Of a DNA stretch of 64,000 nucleotides, positions 57,501 through 64,000 are shown in pieces. The stretch is from Cryptomeria japonica. Lineage: Eukaryota > Streptophyta > Pinopsida > Cupressales > Cupressaceae. The position numbers and the translations under genes are program-made. The notes beneath the pieces were generated by a model, which was not told the DNA's origin, searched no databases, and worked only from the letters and a program-made list of their open reading frames with translations. The stretch is from contig NC_081406.1 of the NCBI RefSeq assembly GCF_030272615.1, positions 468,443,400 to 468,507,399 on the forward strand, written 5' to 3'. Every line of letters begins with the position of its first letter. Positions within the stretch are counted from its first letter, which is position 1.

Positions 57501-58000
57501 NNNNNNNNNNNNNNNNNNNNNNNNNNNNNNNNNNNNNNNNNNNNNNNNNNNNNNNNNNNNNNNNNNNNNNNNNNNNNNNNNNNNNNNNNNNNNNNNNNNN
57601 NNNNNNNNNNNNNNNNNNNNNNNNNNNNNNNNNNNNNNNNNNNNNNNNNNNNNNNNNNNNNNNNNNNNNNNNNNNNNNNNNNNNNNNNNNNNNNNNNNNN
57701 NNNNNNNNNNNNNNNNNNNNNNNNNNNNNNNNNNNNNNNNNNNNNNNNNNNNNNNNNNNNNNNNNNNNNNNNNNNNNNNNNNNNNNNNNNNNNNNNNNNN
57801 NNNNNNNNNNNNNNNNNNNNNNNNNNNNNNNNNNNNNNNNNNNNNNNNNNNNNNNNNNNNNNNNNNNNNNNNNNNNNNNNNNNNNNNNNNNNNNNNNNNN
57901 NNNNNNNNNNNNNNNNNNNNNNNNNNNNNNNNNNNNNNNNNNNNNNNNNNNNNNNNNNNNNNNNNNNNNNNNNNNNNNNNNNNNNNNNNNNNNNNNNNNN
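57501..58000. other. Assembly gap (500 N)
   Basis: Exactly 500 undetermined bases. By comparison with copy 1, the distance between the two edges would be about 690 bp if the middle LTR is shared. The gap is therefore close to the expected size for a shared LTR and much too small for two LTRs plus unrelated DNA, unless its size is arbitrary. Confidence 1.
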
Positions 58001-60026
58001 TTTTGAGATGTGGAAGCTGAAGATGGAAGATCTGCTAATAGATGGAGATCTTTGGGATGCTGTTGATGCGAATGTCCAAAGGCCCTCAGATCCTACTGCG
58101 GCAGCTCAGTATGATGTTATGGACCGGAAAGCCAAGGGTCTAATCAGACTGTGCCTAGCAGACTCTGTTCTAATCAATGTCCATGAAGAAAACTCTGCAA
58201 AGAAGCTATGGACTAAGCTTGGTGAGATGTATCAAGTGAAATCTTTATTAAATCAAATTTTCTTAAGAAAGAAATTGTATTCCTTGAAGATGGAAGAGGG
58301 TGGACGAATTGCAGACCACCTGGAAGCATTCAATATGTTGGTGGCTCAATTAGTATCTGTCGGTGTTAAGATGGACGAGGAGGAGAAATGTCAGATCTTG
58401 CTTTTCTCTTTGCCTGATTCATGGGATTCTCTTGTTATGGCTATCGGTAGTACTTCTGTTGTTTTGAAATCTGAAGATGTGGTGGGTGCCCTACTCGGTG
58501 AAGAGATGCGAAGGAAGGTATCCATCAGTTCAAAGGAAGCCCTAACCGTTCGTGGAAGACCTAAGGAGAAAGGCAAGAAGAATGAGAAGCACGGCAAGTC
58601 CAAATCCAAAGGGAGATCGAAATCTCCTGGAAAGTCCAAAGTCATTTGCTGGAATTGCAGTAAACCAGGTCACATCCATAAGGACTGCAAAGAAGAAAAG
58701 AAGAAGAAGAAAAAGAAAAAGTTCGATTCTGATTCTGAGTCCAACAAGGAAGATGGCAATGCATTTATTGCGGCTTTGGCGACTCATGTAGGTAATGATG
58801 CCTGGCTAATTGACTCAAGTGCATCTTTTCATATGACTTCTAATAGAAATTGGTTTTCTGAATATGAAGGATTTAATGGAGGTAAGGTGTACTTGGGTGA
58901 TGATTCACCTCTAGACATTGTTGGTCGAGGTAAAGTTAGAATCAGGTTTTCTGATGGTAGAATAAAAAGGATTAATGGTGTGCTGCATATCCCTGGATTA
59001 AAACGAAACCTGTTATCTGTGAGCAAACTGATAGATGCGGGTGTGCAGGTAGTCTTTTCTGAAACAGGATGTAAGATGATTAAGGGTGCTATGGTAGTTG
59101 CTAGAGGTGTCAGGTTTGGCACTTTGTATAAGCTTGAAGCATACACTGTTGAGTGTAATAGCACTTCTGTAAAAAGTAAATCTGTGGATACTTCACTAGA
59201 AGATTTGAAGGTTTCACCTTCAGCAGATGGAAATGGTTTTTGGGTACCTAAGGGTGCTCTTTTGTCTGAAGCAAAGTTACCTGCAGAGAAGACTATGTTA
59301 TGGCACCAGAGACTTGGCCACATTGGAGAAAAGGGTCTAAGGACCTTGAAAAATAAAAACCTTGTTGAAGGTTTGAATGATTGTAATCTTGACTTTGATT
59401 TCTGTGAGCATTGTATTTATGGAAAACAAAACCGCGTTCAGTTTTACTCGAGTTCTCATAAAGCTTGTGGTGTTTTGGATCTTATCCATTATGATGTGTT
59501 TGGTCCAGTAGATGTCTCTTCAATTGGAAAATCCACATATTATGTTTCATTTATTGATGATTTTAGTAGAAGGACATGGGTATATTTTCTAAAAAGTAAA
59601 TCTGAAGTTTTTAGTCGTTTTAAAGAATTTAAAGCAATGGTTGAGTTGCAGACTGGAAAGAAAATAAAATGTTTGAGAACTGATAATGGCGGTGAGTTTT
59701 GCTCTAATGATTTTGATAGATTCTGTAAAGACTATGGAATTAACAGGCAGAAGACAACTCCGTATTCTCCACAGCAGAATGGAGTTGCAGAAAGAATGAA
59801 CATGACACTGATGGAGAAGGCTAGGAGTATGTTGAGTAGTGCTGGTCTCGAACAAAAGTTTTGGGCTGAAGCTGTTGCCACTGCTTGCTACCTGATTAAC
59901 ACGTCTCCTACATCAGCTCTTGTTGATAAAACGCCTATGGAAGCATGGTCAGGTCACAAGCCTTCATTGAGACATCTTAGAGTTTTTGTTTGCGAGGCAT
60001 ATGCACATGTGCCAAAGGAGAAGTGA
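58001..60026 (+). pseudogene. Copia copy 2 gag, protease and integrase
   Basis: The frame enters from the gap at the FEMWKLKMEDLL part of gag; the N-terminus lies in the gap. The zinc knuckle is complete (CWNCSKPGHIHKDC). The protease site reads WLIDSSASFHMTS, where DSG has become DSS (codon AGT at 58818). The integrase HHCC and DDE residues are kept. TGA at 60024-60026 replaces the Arg codon CGA of copy 1 and is the only stop I see in this copy. The frame continues directly after it. Confidence 0.92.
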
Positions 60027-61997
60027 ACAAAGTTGGAGAACAAGGCTATGAAATGTATCTTCATCGGGTATAGTTATGGTGTGAAAGGATACAAGCTTTG
60101 GGACCCTGTTGCACAAAAGGTAATTCATAGTAGAAGTGTTATTTTCAGAGAAATTAAGTCTCCTTCTGTTACATTGCAGCCAGAACAGACTAAAAAAGAA
60201 GAAGTGATTCAACTTCCTTCTACACCTGAAAGAATTGAATCGAGACCCCTAGATAGGCAAGAATTTGAGGAGAGCTCGTCTAGCTCTGAATCTTCAGAAG
60301 AGGAGGAAGAACCTCCAACTCAGCTTGTTCGAAGGTCTACAAGACATAGACAACCACCTGAAAGGTATTCACCTAATGATTGGAGATGTATTTTTGCTCT
60401 GAATACTAGTGTGGATGAATCAAAATCTGTAGAAGAGGCATTAGGTATGAATGATGCAGAATCCTGGAAGATTGCTATGGAGGAAGAAATGGCAGCTTTG
60501 AAAAAGAATGATACATGGGATCTTGTACCATTGCCTGAAGGACGAAAACCTGTTGGTTTTAAATGGGTGTTCAAGAAAAAGATTGGTTCAGATGGAAGCA
60601 TTGAGAAGTATAAAGCAAGGTTGGTTGCAAAAGGCTACTCTCAGGTTGAGGGTGTTGATTACAGTGAGATATTTTCTCCTGTTGCAAAAATGACGTCCAT
60701 TAGATTTTTGCTTTCTATTGCTACTGCTTATGATTTAGAGGTTGAGAAAATGGATGTGAAAACTGCTTTCCTTCATGGTGATTTGGAGGAAGATATTTAT
60801 ATGACACGGCCAGAGCACTATGTGGTGAAAGGCAAAAGTAATTTGGTCTGTAAATTGAAGAAATCTTTGTATGGCCTCAAACAAAGTCCTAGGATGTGGT
60901 ACCAGAAATTTGATACATATGTGTTGAGTTTGGGATTTGAACGTTCTAAATCAGATCACTGTGTTTATTATAAATCTTATGGTGATCATTTCTTATTCAT
61001 TGCATTATATGTTGATGATATGTTATTCATTGGTAAAGGGAAAGGTATGATTTCAGAACTGAAGTCTCAGCTCGCTGCTAAATTTGAAATGAAAGATCTT
61101 GGTGCAGCAAAGCACATTCTTGGGATGGAAATTAGAAGAGATAGGGTGAATAGAAAGCTATGGCTAGGCCAGAGTAAGTATGTGAATTCAGTGTTACAGA
61201 GGTTCAACATGCAGAATTGTAGACCATTGAGTGTTCCTTTTACAGTTGGAATGAAACTATCTATTTCAGATTGTCCTACATCCCCATTAGAGATGGAAGA
61301 CATGAGCAGAGTGCCTTACCAGAGTGCGGTTGGAAGCTTGATGTATGCTATGGTCTGTACTAGACCAGACATTGCCCAAGCAGTGGGAGTACTTTCTAGA
61401 TATATGTCTAATCCTGGTAGAGTTCATTGGGATGCAGTCAAAAGAGTCTTCAGATATTTGAAGGGTACTTCAGAGTATTCTTTGTGTTATCATGGTAATT
61501 CAGTTGGAGACATGACTTCCCTTGATATCCATGGTTATGTGGATTCAGATTGGGCAGGTGATATTGATAGTAGAAGATCCACCAGTGCTTATGTGTTTAC
61601 TTTGTTTGGTGGTGCAATTAGTTGGATGAGTAAGCGACAAGCTGTGGTTGCTTTATCCACTACTGAAGCAGAGTATATGGCAACTACTCATGCTTGTAAA
61701 GAGGCCATTTGGCTTAAGAGACTGTGTTCGGATATTGGAATAAAACAAGGTACAGTGACAGTTTACTGTGACAGTCAAAGTGCAATTAGCCTAGCTAAGA
61801 ACCCGACATTTCATGCCCGGACCAAACATATTGATGTTCAGTATCATTTTGTTAGAGATATGGTCGAAGATGGTAGGCTGAAGCTGGTTAAGGTGGAAAC
61901 CTTGATGAATGTTGCAGATGCTTTAACTAAGGCTATGAGCACAGAGAAGTTCAAATGGTGTTCAGAGTCTATGGGCCTTATGGCCCCTAGCAATTGA
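60027..61997 (+). pseudogene. Copia copy 2 reverse transcriptase and RNase H
   Basis: It continues the polyprotein after the TGA at 60024. Integrase C-terminal sequence (KCIFIGYSYGVKGYKLWDP) is followed by reverse transcriptase with MDVKTAFLHGDLEEDIYM and LYVDDMLFIG, both intact. RNase H has VDSDWAGDIDSRRSTS and STTEAEYM intact, then YCDSQSAISLAKNPTFHART. The 654-codon frame ends at TGA 61995-61997, the normal end of pol. Confidence 0.93.
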
Positions 61998-62053
61998 TTC
62001 ATTGTGTTGACATTCCCTTCCGCTCCTGCAAGGTGTTCGACAAGTGGGAGATT

Positions 62054-62949
62054 TGTTGGGAAAAAATGGTGTCTCAACCTTGCATTTATGCGAGGTTACT
62101 ATTTATAGTAAGTTTTCATTTGAGCACAAAATGGTGTGAAACTCTCCCTGAAGCTTCTGGTTGGCTAGATAAGCATTCCAGTAAAGTTGTGTCGCAAGGT
62201 CACAGCTAGTTTTGAAGATATTAAAGTTTTCATCTTGGAGGGGTGCAGTAAAATATTTAAACTTAATTTTGGGGACTTTAGAGGCTCCGAAACGCCCTGA
62301 AAAGTGGCCATAACTGGCAAAGTGGGTTACGAGGTGATAGAGCACTTTGTGAGCTTTCCGGCGCTTCAAACGGTTCGTCAATCGGACACCCGGTTCTCAA
62401 GTTATGGCCTCCGGAAGTTTGTACTCCTGAAATAGGAAAAATAATTTGTATGGGATACATAAATGAGCTGTAAAAAGGGAGCGACACGTGTTGATGTGTG
62501 ATTTAACATGTCATAGGGCATCTAGAAGGGAGATAAGGTCGGCTACACCTTATTGGGTGGTTTTAGCCCATGGTTTTGTAATACCGTTTGACGGTTTCTT
62601 GTATTGTATCTCCTATTTATGAGGTGTGTGAGATAGAGGTTGTGTGTAAGAGTCTTATGGCTATTGAGTTGCCTCTGAATCTCTGATTAGTGGTACTCCT
62701 GCGAAGAGCTTGCTCTGCAAGTATGTTGTAATCTGTTTTTGATTGCTGAATAAAATATTGAGCTGCTTTTGGAGGGTGGGGTTTTTCTCCCGAAAGGGTT
62801 TTCCCCACGTAAATCATTGTGTTGTGGTATGAATGCTATTATATCTATTTCTATTTTCTGTAACTGTTGTAATGATCTGAAATTTTTTTGCATTACCCTC
62901 CTCTCAAGGTTAGTGTAGGAAGTTGTTTCCGCTACTTAACTTCCTTACA
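62054..62949 (+). repeat. LTR 3 of tandem copia array (896 bp)
   Basis: It follows the polypurine tract AAGTGGGAGATT and runs from TGTTGGGAAAAAATGG to AACTTCCTTACA. It matches LTR 1 with scattered C/T and G/A changes and a few short length differences. Confidence 0.92.
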
Positions 62950-63189
62950 AGAAAATGACCCCATTCTATAGATTTCTTTTTTTAAAAGATGGATAAATTC
63001 ATTTTACATTTTGAAACTCAACTATTTAATTAGTGTTGGTTATTTTTATTGGTTTGTTTCAAATTAATTAATATAATTTTAAAATTAAATTAATCAATTA
63101 ATTAATTAAAATTATGAGAATTATTTTGATTGACTTTTATTTCTTTTGTCTATGTATTTTTTACATAAAATTATTAATATTTTTTATTA
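62950..63189. other. AT-rich spacer
   Basis: It is AT-rich with TTAATTAATTAA-type runs (63065-63110). No gene and no obvious target duplication for the copia array are seen. Confidence 0.5.
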
Positions 63190-64000
63190 GGGGAAAAATA
63201 AGTTTTGAAGGGATCTTGAAACCATTTACAAAAGAACCTTAATAGATAAAAGCACTAAGAAACAAGAAAAGACATTATGCCAAAAAACCAGCACAGTTTT
63301 GGGCAAAAATCAACATAAAATCCCAACAAAACTAGCAACGTCCAGCCAAAACAAAAAAAGAGAAAAGAAAAATTACTTAATGTTTTTAAGGGCATTAGCC
63401 AAATTTTCGCTAATCCCTTGCAAATCTTTAATATTATCCCTGAGCATAGGGATTTCCTTGAAAGAGGCCAAAGCAAATTTTTTCATACTCATCCTAGTTC
63501 TTTTTGCCACACCACCAGCAGCACTTTCCACTGTCCTTGCCTCAGTAGCATCCTCATCAATATATAGGTCCACAACAGGTTTGGAAGTGCTGGAGCCATC
63601 AAGGAACTTGGTAATTTCCTCTAAATTCTTAGTCACAGAAGTAATGATATCCAGAATCATTACCAAAAAGTTTTTTGTGGCTGTTTTTCCTTCCTCTAGT
63701 TTACTAATCCGAGCTTCCAGCTTCTCCACTTTTTCCTCCATACCCTTTTTACACTACTCCTGGTTACTTTCTACTTTCTTTCTCTTCTCTTCCTACTGCT
63801 TATCAATTTTTTTCAAATTCTTGATTCTTTCATATACCCACCTGTCAAAACCCATTCGAGCCTCGGTCTGGTTTTTGAGTTTATCCAGAATAACCCCATC
63901 TCCATCTTTATCCTGATCCCTGCTTGATTTCTCCTTATCCTTCTCCTTCTCAGTTTCCATTTCCCTTTCCTCCTTATTATTCTGATTGTCCTACTCCTCC
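63190..64000 (-). pseudogene. LINE 3' end with coiled-coil ORF (minus strand, partial)
   Basis: On the minus strand a charged frame enters from the window edge (RDQDKDGDGVILDKLKN-like). It continues through MGFDRWVYERIKNLKK and, after stops near 63756 and 63798, into 63741-63373: MEEKVEKLEARISKLEEGKT (coiled coil), then STSKPVVDLYIDEDATEART and ILRDNIKDLQGISENLAN-like text, with TAA at 63373. A 3' region follows and ends CCCCTAATAAAAAAT at about 63180-63194, an A-rich LINE-type terminus. The length, charge and coiled coils recall the extra ORF of the LINE at 34922-36096, but the two are not near-identical. The LINE assignment is inference. Confidence 0.55.

Noticed and set aside
57501-58000. 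Two separate copia insertions divided by the gap
   Set aside because: Not excluded, but the visible edges fit a shared middle LTR with about 690 bp missing, and no unique DNA is seen between the bodies.

Overview
This 64 kb window looks like intergenic DNA from a large-genome seed plant. I would guess a gymnosperm such as a conifer, but that is inference from the character of the DNA and not from any host gene. I found no cellular gene, tRNA or rRNA that I can support. Almost everything is retrotransposon: Ty3/gypsy, Ty1/copia and LINE elements, nested inside one another. Most are broken by stop codons, frameshifts and deletions. Two runs of exactly 500 N (39001-39500 and 57501-58000) are assembly gaps.

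Layout. 1-10680: a decayed Ty3/gypsy element (A) with gag and a trace of protease, most of pol deleted, and the integrase tail left. It is split by a 4.5 kb element (4004-8506) that looks like a giant solo LTR. 10684-13850: a mosaic built around one LTR (11927-12712, minus), flanked by inverted copies of a non-coding repeat (R1). 13750-15127: tandemly duplicated gag fragments of the gypsy A family. 15128-36331: a LINE inserted into that gypsy gag with a 19-bp target duplication. The LINE itself contains a copia LTR remnant (16346-17940), an 11 kb Athila-like gypsy element with both LTRs (22529-33520) and a copia solo LTR with a perfect 5-bp duplication (33871-34921). 36332-37905: the gypsy host resumes, then switches to a coiled-coil ORF fragment (to 39000). 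39503-49235: a second gypsy family (D) interrupted by a full-length minus-strand copia element (40154-47421). 49236-52014: LTR-like DNA and a copia RNase H scrap. 52015-62949: two nearly identical copia elements in tandem that probably share the middle LTR. 63190-64000: the 3' end of another LINE on the minus strand.

How the parts relate. The order of insertion can be read from the nesting: gypsy A-type host first, then the LINE, then three LTR elements within the LINE. The point most worth following is that the LINE carries an extra ORF downstream of its RNase H domain, and the Athila-like element inserted into that same LINE carries an extra 760-codon ORF downstream of pol. By eye the two ORFs share an ordered set of motifs. 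Two unrelated retroelement classes may therefore carry the same accessory protein domain. The end of the LINE at the right edge of the window has a similar terminal coiled-coil ORF.

Limits. Element families are assigned from motifs read by eye. Boundaries marked by TG...CA ends, target duplications, primer binding sites and polypurine tracts are well supported; others are approximate.
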